A stretch of DNA of 44,431 nt, taken from assembly GCF_004103825.1 (NCBI RefSeq), contig NZ_RYFI01000016.1, positions 79,902-124,332 of the forward strand, read 5' to 3'. This document shows positions 24,554 to 33,447 of the stretch, piece after piece; positions within the stretch are counted from its first letter, which is position 1, and each line of letters starts with the position of its first letter. The position numbers and the translations under genes are program-made. Under the pieces are notes generated by a model. The model was not told the DNA's origin. It worked only from the letters and a program-made list of their open reading frames with translations, and ran no database searches. Source of the DNA: Hansschlegelia zhihuaiae (GTDB taxonomy: Bacteria; Pseudomonadota; Alphaproteobacteria; Rhizobiales; Methylopilaceae).

Positions 24554-26266
24554 CTAGGAAAACTGCGCGTCGTGGAGGGTCCGGTAGCGGCCCGCGGCGG
24601 CGACGAGGTCGCGGTGGCTGCCCTGTTCGGCGACGCCGGAGCCGTCCACCACCACGATCCGGTCGGCGTTGCGGATCGTCGCCAGCCGGTGGGCGATGAC
24701 CAGCGTGGTGCGGCCGCGGGCGAGCTCGGCGAGCGCGCCCTGGATGGCCCGCTCGGTCTCGGTGTCGAGCGCCGAGGTCGCCTCGTCGAGGATCAGGATG
24801 GCGGGATCCTTGAGAAACATTCGCGCGATCGACAGGCGTTGCTTCTGGCCGCCGGAAAGCTTCACCCCGCGCTCGCCCACGATCGTGTCGAGCCCGTCGG
24901 GCAGCGCCGCGATCATGTCGTCGAGCCGCGCGCGACGCGCGGCCTCGGCGACTTCGGCCTCGCTCGCGTCGAGCCTTCCATAGGCGATGTTCTCGCGGAT
25001 CGTCCCGGCGAACAGGAACACGTCCTGCTGCACGACCCCGACCTGGCGCCGCAGCGAGTCGAGCGTCAGGTCGCGGATGTCGATCCCGTCGATCGTGATG
25101 CGCCCGGCGTCGACCTCGTAGAAGCGCGGCAGCAGCGCGCAGATCGTGGTCTTGCCCGAGCCCGACGGGCCGACGAACGCGACGGTCTCGCTGGCCTTGA
25201 TCCTCAGGTCGAGGCCGCGCAGCACCGGGCGGCCCTCGACATAGGCGAAGTCGACGCCCTGATAGGCGATCTCGCCCTTCAGGCCCTCGACCTCCCGCGC
25301 CCCGGGCCGGTCGACGATGTCGGGCCGCGTGTCGAGGAATTCGAGGTAGCGGCGGAAGCCCGCGACGCCCTTCGGATAGGTCTCGATCACCGCGTTGATC
25401 TTCTCGACCGGCCGGAAGAACACGCCGATCAGCAGCAGGAACGCGACGAAGCCGCCATGGCTGAGCTGGCCGGCGATCACGAAATAGCTGCCCGCGATCA
25501 TCACCAGGAGCTGGATCAGCCGCATGCTCATGTAGCTGAGCGAGGTCGAGGCGGCCATGATCCGGTAGGCCATCAGCTTGGTGGCGCGATAGCGCGCGTT
25601 GTCCGCGGCGAACAAGGCGCGCTCGTGGTCCTCGTTGGCGAAGGCCTGCACGACGCGGATGCCGCCGACATTCTCCTCGATCCGGGCGTTGAAGTCGCCG
25701 ACGCGGCGGTAGAGGTCCTGCCAGTTGCGCGTCATGCGGCCGCCATAGCGGCTGGGGAGCCATGCTGTCAGCGGAACGACCGCCGCAGTGACGAGCGCGA
25801 GTTCGACATTGACCGTGAACATCAGCGCGAAGGCGCCGATCAGCGTCATCACCGCGATGAACAGGTCTTCGGGACCGTGATGCGCGACCTCGCCGATCTC
25901 CTCGAGATCCTTGGTCAGCCGACCAACGAGATGGCCGGTCTTCTGGTTGTCGAAATAGCCGAAGGAGAGCTTCTGCAGATGGTCGAACGCCTTGCGGCGC
26001 ATCTCGGTCTCGATGTTGATCCCGAGCATGTGGCCCCAATAGGTGACCACCGCCATCAGCCCGGTGTTCGCGACATAGACGAGGAGCAGGCCGAGCGACG
26101 CGAGCAGAATGACGTCCCATTGCTGGGTCGGCAGCAGCGTGTCGACGAACACCTTCACGGCGATCGGAAAGCCGAGCTCGAGCAGGCCCGACAGCACCGC
26201 GCAGCCGAAATCGAGGAGGAAAAGCCCCCGGTGCGGCCGGTAATAGACGAGGAAGCGCTTCAGCAT
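24554..26266 (-). CDS. ABC exporter, fused membrane and ATPase domains (MsbA-like)
   Basis: 570 residues from ATG 26266 (AGGA close upstream; ATG 26281 is an alternative). Six membrane segments occupy about 1-320, starting RPHRGLFLLDFGCAVLSGLLE. The ATPase domain has Walker A GPSGSGKTT, a Q-loop near VVQQDVFLF, signature LSGGQKQR, Walker B ILILDEATSALD and the H-loop IAHRLATI. The half-transporter layout fits homodimeric lipid, multidrug or peptide exporters. It is divergent from the siderophore ATPase gene. It may export a siderophore or lipid, but its position beside an iron-uptake locus is the only hint. Confidence 0.9.
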   Translation of the reverse strand: MLKRFLVYYRPHRGLFLLDFGCAVLSGLLELGFPIAVKVFVDTLLPTQQWDVILLASLGLLLVYVANTGLMAVVTYWGHMLGINIETEMRRKAFDHLQKLSFGYFDNQKTGHLVGRLTKDLEEIGEVAHHGPEDLFIAVMTLIGAFALMFTVNVELALVTAAVVPLTAWLPSRYGGRMTRNWQDLYRRVGDFNARIEENVGGIRVVQAFANEDHERALFAADNARYRATKLMAYRIMAASTSLSYMSMRLIQLLVMIAGSYFVIAGQLSHGGFVAFLLLIGVFFRPVEKINAVIETYPKGVAGFRRYLEFLDTRPDIVDRPGAREVEGLKGEIAYQGVDFAYVEGRPVLRGLDLRIKASETVAFVGPSGSGKTTICALLPRFYEVDAGRITIDGIDIRDLTLDSLRRQVGVVQQDVFLFAGTIRENIAYGRLDASEAEVAEAARRARLDDMIAALPDGLDTIVGERGVKLSGGQKQRLSIARMFLKDPAILILDEATSALDTETERAIQGALAELARGRTTLVIAHRLATIRNADRIVVVDGSGVAEQGSHRDLVAAAGRYRTLHDAQFS

Positions 26267-26379
26267 GGGTCCTGCTCGCATGGCGGACGGACGTCGTCCA
26301 GCCGGATTGCGGACGCGTTCGCCGTCGGACTATGGCTTCGCGTCGAACCGCAAGACCGGAAGAGGACGCGCGCGAGCCG

Positions 26380-27171
26380 ATGACCGCCGAACAACCCGAC
26401 GCCGGCTACGAGCTTGCCAACGCGTCCTTCGCGATCGCCGGCCGCACGCTGCTTCAACCGCTCTCGGCGCGTTTTTCGCCCGGCGCGGTGACCGGCCTCA
26501 TCGGCCACAACGGCTCCGGCAAGTCGACGCTGCTGAAGCTTCTCGCGCGCCAGCAGGCTGCGACCGGAGGGGCCGTGCTCTATGGCGGACGGCCGGTCGA
26601 ACGCTGGCGGGCCCGCGACCTCGCCCGCGAGGTGGCCTATCTGCCGCAGCAGCCACCTGCGGCGGCGGGCATGAAGGTCAGGGAGCTGGTCGCGCTCGGA
26701 CGCTATCCGTGGCACGGCGCGCTCGGCCGTTTCACCGCTGCGGACGCCGAGGCCGTCGCGGAAGCGCTGACGCTCGCCGATGTCGAGGTCTTCGGCGACC
26801 GGATGCTCGAGGAATTGTCAGGCGGCGAACGGCAGCGGGTCTGGATCGCGATGCTGCTGGCGCAGCAAGCGCGCTGGCTGCTGCTCGACGAGCCGACCTC
26901 GGCGCTCGACATCGCTCACCAGCTGGAGGTGCTGGCGCTCGTCAGGCGGCTGTCGCAGAGGAACGGTCTCGGCGTCATCGTGGTGCTGCACGACGTCAAC
27001 ATGGCGGCGCGCTTCTGCGACGACATGGTCGCGCTCAAGAGCGGCCGCATGATCGCGCGCGGCGCGCCCCAGGACATCGTCGCGAAGGACCAGCTTCGCT
27101 CGATCTACGGCGTCGCGATGGAAGTGCTGAAGCATCCGGTCACCGGCGCCCCCCTCGCCTTCGCCGACTGA
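26380..27171 (+). CDS. fhuC: Iron-siderophore ABC transporter ATPase, FhuC-like
   Basis: 263 residues from ATG 26380; an upstream in-frame ATG at 26332 gives an arginine-rich extension I consider non-coding. Walker A GHNGSGKST, YLPQQPPAAAGMKVRELVALGRYPWHG (typical of FecE/FhuC), signature LSGGERQRV, Walker B WLLLDEPTSALDIAHQ and the switch VVLHDVNMAARF are all present. It powers import of ferric siderophores through a FhuB-type permease. The matching permease and binding protein lie about 3.4 kb downstream beyond an AraC gene and the receptor gene. The assignment to that system is by proximity and family. Confidence 0.9.
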   Translation: MTAEQPDAGYELANASFAIAGRTLLQPLSARFSPGAVTGLIGHNGSGKSTLLKLLARQQAATGGAVLYGGRPVERWRARDLAREVAYLPQQPPAAAGMKVRELVALGRYPWHGALGRFTAADAEAVAEALTLADVEVFGDRMLEELSGGERQRVWIAMLLAQQARWLLLDEPTSALDIAHQLEVLALVRRLSQRNGLGVIVVLHDVNMAARFCDDMVALKSGRMIARGAPQDIVAKDQLRSIYGVAMEVLKHPVTGAPLAFAD

Positions 27172-27192
27172 GGCGGCGGAGGGCCGATCGCC

Positions 27193-28053
27193 TCATCGCG
27201 ACTGCGCTCTCCAGGCCGCCGGGGTGCGGCCCGCGAGTTCGCGGAAGACCCGGGTGAAATGCGGCTGGTCGGAAAATCCGACCGCGCCCGCGATCTCGAT
27301 CAGCGGGACCGCGCTCCGCGCCAACAACTCCTTGGCGCGGCGCACCCGCGCCTGGAGCTGCCAGCGATGCGGCGGCATGCCGCTGGCGGCCTTGAAGGCG
27401 TGGCTGAAATAGGTCTCGGACAGGCCCGTCAGCGCCGCGAGATCGTGCAGCCTGACGGTCTCGGCGCAATTGTCCTCGATGAACTCGATGGCGAGCCTCA
27501 GCTGCGCGTCCGAAAGGGCGCTGCGGCGCCCGGCGGCGTTGGACGGCGCAAACACCGCGGCGATGAGTGCCGCGACCAGCCCGTCCCGGTAGAGGCCGAC
27601 CCTGCTTCCGCCGAACGCCGTCTCCAGCAGCCGGGCGAAACGCTGGACCCGCCCGTCGGCGAACATCAGGCGGGGCGTCGCCGCTCTGGCTTCGTCGAGA
27701 CCGTCGACCGGTCCAAGTCGATCGGCGTCGAAATGGATGTCGAGGTGCCGGATCTCGGTCGCGTCGGCCAGGCTCATATGGAGGGGCGCGCCCGCCGGGA
27801 CGAAACTCGCCGAGCGCGTCCTCGAAGCCGCGCGGCCGCCCGACGGTCCGCCGTCGAGCGCCATCTCGGCGTCGAGCGGGTCGAGGACGATGAACAGGCG
27901 TGGGTCGCGCGAGACGTAGTCGCCATTCGCGCCGGCCGCGCAGCGCGCCCGCCAGATCTCGACCAGGCCGATCTCGGAGGCGTGCGAGAGCGGCTCGCCC
28001 AGGACCTCGATGCCGCTGCGCCGCGCCTCCATTCTGGGCCGGAATGACGACAC
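27193..28053 (-). CDS. AraC-family transcriptional regulator
   Basis: 286 residues from a GTG at 28053. This start is chosen because AAGGAG lies eight bases upstream; frames further up have none. The C-terminal hundred residues are the AraC double helix-turn-helix: RLHDLAALTGLSETYFSHAFKAASGMPPHRW and then AGAVGFSDQPHFTRVFRELAGRTPAAWR. The N-terminal part is a sensor domain of the cupin-like type (SFVPAGAPLHMSL, IRHLDIHFD). It is divergent from the TonB receptor gene, the usual arrangement for regulators that activate siderophore uptake when the ferric siderophore is present. Its own binding repeats could not be identified. Confidence 0.88.
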   Translation of the reverse strand: MSSFRPRMEARRSGIEVLGEPLSHASEIGLVEIWRARCAAGANGDYVSRDPRLFIVLDPLDAEMALDGGPSGGRAASRTRSASFVPAGAPLHMSLADATEIRHLDIHFDADRLGPVDGLDEARAATPRLMFADGRVQRFARLLETAFGGSRVGLYRDGLVAALIAAVFAPSNAAGRRSALSDAQLRLAIEFIEDNCAETVRLHDLAALTGLSETYFSHAFKAASGMPPHRWQLQARVRRAKELLARSAVPLIEIAGAVGFSDQPHFTRVFRELAGRTPAAWRAQSR

Positions 28054-28209
28054 CGGACGCGCTCCTTGTTGCGCTGCAACCTCGCCGCATGATGCGCGTA
28101 AGGCACACACGGCCTGACGAGTATTGTCGAGCCAAAAATCGACAAGACCCAAGCACTGCATTGAAGTCTTAGTGACCCCATCAAGCCCGTCAAGATTCAG
28201 CGGATCAGA

Positions 28210-28229
28210 TTAGATTATATCTATTCTAA
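28210..28229. promoter_or_regulatory. Palindromic A+T-rich site before the siderophore receptor
   Basis: TTAGATTATATCTATTCTAA contains the perfect dyad TAGAT-TAT-ATCTA (28211-28223) and outer half-sites TTAGA and TCTAA. It lies 53 bases ahead of the receptor GTG start in otherwise high-GC DNA. Alphaproteobacterial iron regulators (Irr, RirA, Fur/Mur) use A+T-rich palindromes of comparable appearance, but it matches none exactly. It may also be an AraC site or contain the -10 element. Confidence 0.4.
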
Positions 28230-28281
28230 CCTGGATGGTTGTCTTGGCGTTTTACGGACGATCGGGAGTCGGGGACGTAGC

Positions 28282-30543
28282 GTGATCTACCTGTCGAAGT
28301 TGAATGCGGCGCTTCTCGCAGGCGTTGCGCTGGGCGTCATGGCGCGGGCGCCGCACGCTGCGGCGCAGCAAGCGGATGCAGTGACCGCGCTCGAAGCGAT
28401 CGAGGTTCAGGGGAGAGGCGGCGGCGCAATAGCGTTCGACGGGTCGGGCGTCGCTCCGGTCCAGGGCCATGTTCCTGCCGCCACCACGACGGGCACGAAG
28501 ACCGACACGCCGGTGGTGCTGATCCCGCAGTCGGTGGGCGTCGTCGGGCGCCAGCAGATGGACGACCTCGGCGCCCAGAAGACCGACGAGGCGGTGCGCT
28601 ATTCGGCCGGCGTCTTCTCGCAGCCCTTCGGCGAAGACGCCGACACCAACTGGTTCTTCATCCGCGGCTTCGACGCGACGCAGACCGGCGTCTATCGCGA
28701 CGGGATGCAGCTCTACTCCTTCGCCTTCGGCAACTTCTTCCAGGACTCCTGGCTGCTCGAACGCGTCGAAGTGCTGCGCGGCGCGTCCGCATCGCTCTAC
28801 GGCGGCGGCAATATCGGCGGCATCATCAATTACGTGTCGAAGCGCCCGCTGGACGCCGACTTCAATCAGATCGAAGTTGGGATCGACAACTATCCGACGG
28901 CGTTCGCGGCCTTCGACGTCAACAAGGTCATCGCGAACGATCTCGTCACCAAGGGCGATCCGCTGCCGCCCGTCTGGAAATACCGCGTCACCGGCAAGCT
29001 GGAAGGCGGCGACGGCTACGCCAAGCATGAGGACGGCATCCGCGGCGTCATCCAGGGCGCGGCGACCTATCAGCCGGACGCGGGCACCGACGTCACGGTC
29101 TACGCCAACTACACGCACGCCGACCAGAACCACGGCTCCAGCGACTTCCTGCCCTATTACGGCACGGTGAAACGCGCGACCTCCGACGACGGCTCCATCG
29201 ACCTTGGCCGCATCAGCCGGAAGACGAATTTCTCGGATCCCGACATCGACGACCATGACCGTCGGCAGTTCATGGTGGGCTACGAGCTCAACCACGACAT
29301 CGACGACGTGTGGACGGTGAACACGAAGGCGCGATTCGCCTACAGCCATCTCGAGGAAGCGCTGCTCTATCCCTTCGGTTATGGCTTCGCGGCCAGGCCG
29401 AGCGCCGGCAACACGCAGCTTGCGCGCATCAACTTCGCCCACGACACAGAAACGTTCAGCTTCACCACCGACAACAACCTCGTGGGCAAGTTCTCGACCG
29501 GCGGGATCGACCACACTCTGCTGCTCGGCGTCGACTACAAGATGTACTACATCGACGAGGTGCAGGCCTCGAGCACCGGCACGTCGGTGGACATCCACCA
29601 CCCTGATCTCAACCAGCCGCAGCCGGCGCCGATCCCCTATCTCGACGAGACGTCGAAGCTGCATCAGGCCGGCGTCTTCATCCAGGACCAGGCGCGCTTC
29701 GGCGGCGGCTGGATCGCCACGCTGAACGGCCGCTACGACCGGATGTGGCTCGATGGCGATTCCAAGTTTCTTGGCAAGGTCGAGCGGAACGAGGGCAAGT
29801 TCAGCGGCCGCGCCGGCCTCGGCTACGAGTTCGAAAACGGCGTCGTGCCGTATGTGAGCATCGCCACCACCTTCAATCCGCTCGTCGGCTTCAACAACAC
29901 CCCTAACGGGATCGAGTCCTACAAGCCCGAAACCGGCCTGCAGTATGAGGCGGGCGTGAAGTGGTCGCCGACCGCCTTCCCGGCAATCTTCAGCGCGTCT
30001 GTGTTCGACCTCAAGAAGAAGAATTATCTCTCGGGACCGTTCAACGCCCAGACCCAGATCGGCGAGGTCCGCTCGCGCGGCGTCGAATTCGAGGCGCAGG
30101 CGAACCTCTCCGAGAACTGGAAGCTCCTCGGCGCCTTCACGGCTTACGACCTGGAGATCCTGAAGGGCGACAGCGCCCGGCTAGATCCGCTCACTGGCTT
30201 GCCCTTGTCGCTCAAGGGCCAGCAGCCCTATCTCGTGCCGGAGGTCATCGCTTCGGCCTTCCTCGACTACACCTTCACCCAAGGCGGACTGAAGGGACTG
30301 AGCCTTGGCGGCGGCGTACGCTATGTCGGCAAGTCGGAAGCGACGCAGGACCCGAACACCGTGACGGTTCCCTCCGCCACCCTGTTCGACGTCGCCGTGC
30401 GCTACCAGTGGGACAACTACAAGATCAGCCTCAACGTGACGAACCTGTTCGACAAGCGCTTCGTCTCAGGCTGCCAGGGCATCAACGTCTGCTCCTATGG
30501 CGAGGCCCGCAGGGCGCTCGTGAAGGCGAACTATACGTGGTGA
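28282..30543 (+). CDS. TonB-dependent ferric siderophore receptor
   Basis: 753 residues from a GTG start with GGGGA seven bases upstream. A signal peptide (LNAALLAGVALGVMARAPHAAAQ) is followed by a plug domain with IPQSVGVVGRQQM, FIRGFDATQTGVYRDGMQL and the LLERVEVLRGASASLYGGGNIGG block typical of siderophore receptors. The remainder is a 22-strand type barrel with alternating residues, and it ends NLFDKRFVSG..YGEARRALVKANYTW with a terminal aromatic, as outer-membrane proteins do. It imports a ferric siderophore, probably hydroxamate-type given the fhu-like partners. A canonical TonB box is not obvious, although the EAIEVQG stretch is in the right place. It is coupled by a GTGA overlap with the binding-protein gene. 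Confidence 0.92.
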   Translation: MIYLSKLNAALLAGVALGVMARAPHAAAQQADAVTALEAIEVQGRGGGAIAFDGSGVAPVQGHVPAATTTGTKTDTPVVLIPQSVGVVGRQQMDDLGAQKTDEAVRYSAGVFSQPFGEDADTNWFFIRGFDATQTGVYRDGMQLYSFAFGNFFQDSWLLERVEVLRGASASLYGGGNIGGIINYVSKRPLDADFNQIEVGIDNYPTAFAAFDVNKVIANDLVTKGDPLPPVWKYRVTGKLEGGDGYAKHEDGIRGVIQGAATYQPDAGTDVTVYANYTHADQNHGSSDFLPYYGTVKRATSDDGSIDLGRISRKTNFSDPDIDDHDRRQFMVGYELNHDIDDVWTVNTKARFAYSHLEEALLYPFGYGFAARPSAGNTQLARINFAHDTETFSFTTDNNLVGKFSTGGIDHTLLLGVDYKMYYIDEVQASSTGTSVDIHHPDLNQPQPAPIPYLDETSKLHQAGVFIQDQARFGGGWIATLNGRYDRMWLDGDSKFLGKVERNEGKFSGRAGLGYEFENGVVPYVSIATTFNPLVGFNNTPNGIESYKPETGLQYEAGVKWSPTAFPAIFSASVFDLKKKNYLSGPFNAQTQIGEVRSRGVEFEAQANLSENWKLLGAFTAYDLEILKGDSARLDPLTGLPLSLKGQQPYLVPEVIASAFLDYTFTQGGLKGLSLGGGVRYVGKSEATQDPNTVTVPSATLFDVAVRYQWDNYKISLNVTNLFDKRFVSGCQGINVCSYGEARRALVKANYTW

Positions 30544-31466
30544 TCGACATGCGGGCGGGAGACGCCTCCCCCGCCCGCGACATCTGCCGGACGACCCGCC
30601 GCGCCCTCCTCGCAGCGGGCGCGGCTTTCGCGTCTCTCGGCCTGTCGCGCGCGGCGGCGGCGCAGACCGCGCCGCGGCTCGCCGCGATCGACTGGGCGAT
30701 GCTGGAGACGGCCCTCGCGCTCGGCGTCGCGCCGGTCGCCGCGACCGAACTGCTGCTGTTCAGGAAGACCGCCGTCGAGCCCTTCGTCCCCGAGGCCGTC
30801 GCCGATCTCGGCCTGCGCGGCGCTCTGAGCTACGAACAGCTTTATGCCTCTCGGCCGGATCTCATCCTGAGTTCGCCCTGGTATGAGAACCGCGCCCACG
30901 TCCTGTCGCGCATCGCGCCCGTCGCGAGCTTCTCGATCTATGAGCCCGGGCGGCCGCCCTATGACCTCGCGGCAGCCGCCACCCGCGCGCTCGGCGAACG
31001 GATCGGCCTGTCCGACGAGGCGTCGCGCGTGGTGGCGGAGGCCGACGCCGAGCTGGATGCGGCGCGCGCCAGGCTGCTCCCCCTCGCGGGACGGCCGGTC
31101 CTCGTCATGAATCTCGCCGACGCGCGGCATTTCCGGGCGTTCGGCGCCGACAGCATGTTCGGCGACGTCGCGCGGCGGCTCAGGCTCGGCCTCGCCTGGG
31201 CGGAGCCGACGCGCTTCGGGGCCTATCCGACGGTCGGGGTCGAGGCGCTCGCCGGCATGACCGAGGCGATCGTGGTCAATGTCGGCCCGACCTCCCCCTC
31301 GGCGCTCGCCGAGATGCGCGCGAGCCCACTGTGGCGCGCCATGCCGCCGATCGCGAAGGGACGCTTCATCGACCTCGAGCCGGTCAACCCCTACGGCGCG
31401 CTGCCGGCCGCGAGACGCTTCGCCCGACTGGCCTCCGAAGCTCTTCAGCCGCTCGCGGATGGCTGA
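30540..31466 (+). CDS. fhuD: Siderophore periplasmic binding protein, FhuD-like
   Basis: 308 residues from GTG 30540, which overlaps the receptor stop; ATG 30549 is the alternative. The N-terminus RTTRRALLAAGAAFASLGLSRAAAAQ is a twin-arginine-type signal. The mature protein has the two-lobe metal-receptor pattern: RLAAIDWAMLETALALGVAPVA, LSYEQLYASRPDLILSSPWY, and GVEALAGM near the C-terminus. FhuD proteins bind ferric hydroxamates in the periplasm and hand them to FhuB-FhuC. Its stop overlaps the start of the permease gene by eight bases, so receptor, binding protein and permease form one operon. Confidence 0.88.
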   Translation: MIDMRAGDASPARDICRTTRRALLAAGAAFASLGLSRAAAAQTAPRLAAIDWAMLETALALGVAPVAATELLLFRKTAVEPFVPEAVADLGLRGALSYEQLYASRPDLILSSPWYENRAHVLSRIAPVASFSIYEPGRPPYDLAAAATRALGERIGLSDEASRVVAEADAELDAARARLLPLAGRPVLVMNLADARHFRAFGADSMFGDVARRLRLGLAWAEPTRFGAYPTVGVEALAGMTEAIVVNVGPTSPSALAEMRASPLWRAMPPIAKGRFIDLEPVNPYGALPAARRFARLASEALQPLADG

Positions 31467-33402
31467 AGCCGTTCGACGACCGCGGGCGGCGCCCTGGCTC
31501 CTCTGGCTCGCGCTCGCGGCCGCCGCGGCCGCGCTGTCGCTCGACGAGATCCTCGCGCGGCTCGGTCCCGGCGCGACCGGAATCGACCACGCGCTGCTCG
31601 CCTATAGCATGCTGCCGCGCAGCGCCGTGGCGCTGCTCGCCGGCGCCGCGCTCGGCCTGTCGGGGGCGCTGCTGCAGCAGGCGCTCGACAACCCGCTGGC
31701 CGAGCCCTCGACGCTCGGCGTGTTCGCTGGCGCGCAGCTCGCGCTCGGGATAGCCGCCGTCCTCGCCCCCGAGCTCGGGCCGTTCGGGCGCGAGGGCGCG
31801 GCCTTTGCGGGCGGCGCAGGCGCGACCGCGCTGGTGCTCGCGCTTGGCTGGCGGCGCAAGCTCGATCCGGTCACTGTCGTGCTGTGCGGCATGGTGGCAG
31901 CGATGGTCGCGAGCTCGCTCACCGCGGCGCTCATCCTCGCGCGGGGGGAGTACCTCTTCGCGCTGCTGATCTGGGGCGGCGGGTCGCTCACGCAGGAGGG
32001 CTGGCGGGCGAGCCTCGCGATCGCCGCCGCGCTCGCCTTCGGCGGCGTCGCGGCGTTCGCGCTATCGAGGCCGCTTGCGACGCTCGCCACGGGCGAAGCG
32101 ACCGCACGGAGCCTCGGCGCGCCGGCGCCAGCGATCCGGATCGCGGCGCTCGGCGTCGGCGTCCTGCTCGCCACCACGGTCGCCGCGGAGGTCGGGCTGA
32201 TCGCCTTTGTGGGGCTCGCAGCGCCGACCTTGGCGCGCCTCGCCGGCGCCCGCGCTCCGCGCCACGTGCTTGCCGCGGCGCCCGCGACCGGCGCCGTCCT
32301 GCTCTGGCTGACCGACGGGATCGTCCAGCATGTCGGCTCGGGCGAGACCGTGCCGACCGGGGCCGCGACCGCCTTCCTCGGCGCGCCGCTGCTGCTCTGG
32401 CTGCTCCCGCGGCTTTACCTCGCCGATCGCCCGGCCGCGACGGCCTCGCCGCGGCGGCGCGATCCTCGGGTCGTGCTGGCGGCCCTCGCCTTGCTTGCGA
32501 TCCTCGCGGTCGCGGCCTCGCTCCTCGTCGGGAAGGACGCGTCCGGGTGGCGGATCGCGACCGGGCGCGAGTTCGCCGAACTGCTGCCGTTCCGCGCTCC
32601 CCGCGCGGCGGCGGCCGCTGCGGCCGGCGCCATGCTCGCGGCGGCGGGCGTCATCCTGCAGCGCATGACCGGCAATCCGCTCGCGGGACCCGAGGTGCTG
32701 GGCGTGGGCGCAGGCGCGGGCGTCGGACTTGCGATCGTCACGCTGTCGGTCGGCGCCGCCCCCCTGTCGCTGCAGATGGCGGGCGCCGCGCTCGGCGCCT
32801 TCGCGGCGCTCGCCGTGATGCTCGCGATCGCGGGCGGCGGGCGGCTGGGGCCGGAGCGGATGCTGCTCGCGGGCGCCGGGATCTCGGCGCTCTGCCTCGC
32901 GGCGCTCAACGCGGTCGTCGCGACCGGATCGCGCGGCGCATTCGCGATGCTCGCGTGGATCACCGGCGCGACCGACGCGGTCGGTCCGGCGCAGGCCGTC
33001 GCCGCCTCGGTCGCGGCCGTCATCCTCGTCGCGCCGATCATCCTGCTGCTCCGCTGGCTCGAGGCCTTGCCGCTCGGCGCGCCGACCGCCCGGTCGCTCG
33101 GCATGAACCTCGCCGCGTCGCGGATCGCGCTGACGGCTCTGGCCGCCTCGCTCACCGGCGCCGCGGCGCTGATCGCCGGTCCGCTGAGCTTCGTCGGCCT
33201 CGTCGCGCCGCACGCCGTCCGGGCCGCGGGCCTGGCGCGGCTCGGCCCTCACGTCCTCGGCGCGGTTCTCGCCGGCGCAGCGCTGATGACCACGGCGGAC
33301 CTGCTCGCCCGTACGGTGATCTTCCCATACCAGCTGCCGCTTGGCCTGTTCGCCTCGCTGATCGGCGGGGCCTACCTCATCGGCGCGCTCGGCCGGCGGT
33401 GA
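31459..33402 (+). CDS. fhuB: Fused iron-siderophore permease, FhuB-like
   Basis: 647 residues from ATG 31459, about twice the length of single FecCD permeases. Two homologous halves are evident. The first carries GLSGALLQQALDNPLAEPSTLGVFAG and GLIAFVGLAAPTLARL; the second carries AAGVILQRMTGNPLAGPEVLGVGAG and GPLSFVGLVAPHAVRAAG. FhuB of enteric bacteria has this same duplication. It forms the inner-membrane channel of the hydroxamate siderophore importer with the FhuC-like ATPase encoded at 26380. The sequence is extremely alanine- and glycine-rich. It ends 45 bases before the convergent LysR gene. Confidence 0.93.
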   Translation: MAEAVRRPRAAPWLLWLALAAAAAALSLDEILARLGPGATGIDHALLAYSMLPRSAVALLAGAALGLSGALLQQALDNPLAEPSTLGVFAGAQLALGIAAVLAPELGPFGREGAAFAGGAGATALVLALGWRRKLDPVTVVLCGMVAAMVASSLTAALILARGEYLFALLIWGGGSLTQEGWRASLAIAAALAFGGVAAFALSRPLATLATGEATARSLGAPAPAIRIAALGVGVLLATTVAAEVGLIAFVGLAAPTLARLAGARAPRHVLAAAPATGAVLLWLTDGIVQHVGSGETVPTGAATAFLGAPLLLWLLPRLYLADRPAATASPRRRDPRVVLAALALLAILAVAASLLVGKDASGWRIATGREFAELLPFRAPRAAAAAAAGAMLAAAGVILQRMTGNPLAGPEVLGVGAGAGVGLAIVTLSVGAAPLSLQMAGAALGAFAALAVMLAIAGGGRLGPERMLLAGAGISALCLAALNAVVATGSRGAFAMLAWITGATDAVGPAQAVAASVAAVILVAPIILLLRWLEALPLGAPTARSLGMNLAASRIALTALAASLTGAAALIAGPLSFVGLVAPHAVRAAGLARLGPHVLGAVLAGAALMTTADLLARTVIFPYQLPLGLFASLIGGAYLIGALGRR

Positions 33403-33447
33403 GCGCATGGCGACGAGCCCGGCGAATGGCCCCGCCCTCCCCCGGTC

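Noticed and set aside
24572-26383. A 603-codon open frame on the plus strand opposite the ABC exporter
   Set aside because: The minus strand has all ABC motifs (Walker A, signature, Walker B). The plus-strand product shows no recognisable protein and mirrors the codon bias.
32062-33408. Long minus-strand frame opposite the fhuB-like gene
   Set aside because: Extremely Arg/Glu/Gly-rich, with no start signal; the plus strand has two complete FecCD permease halves.
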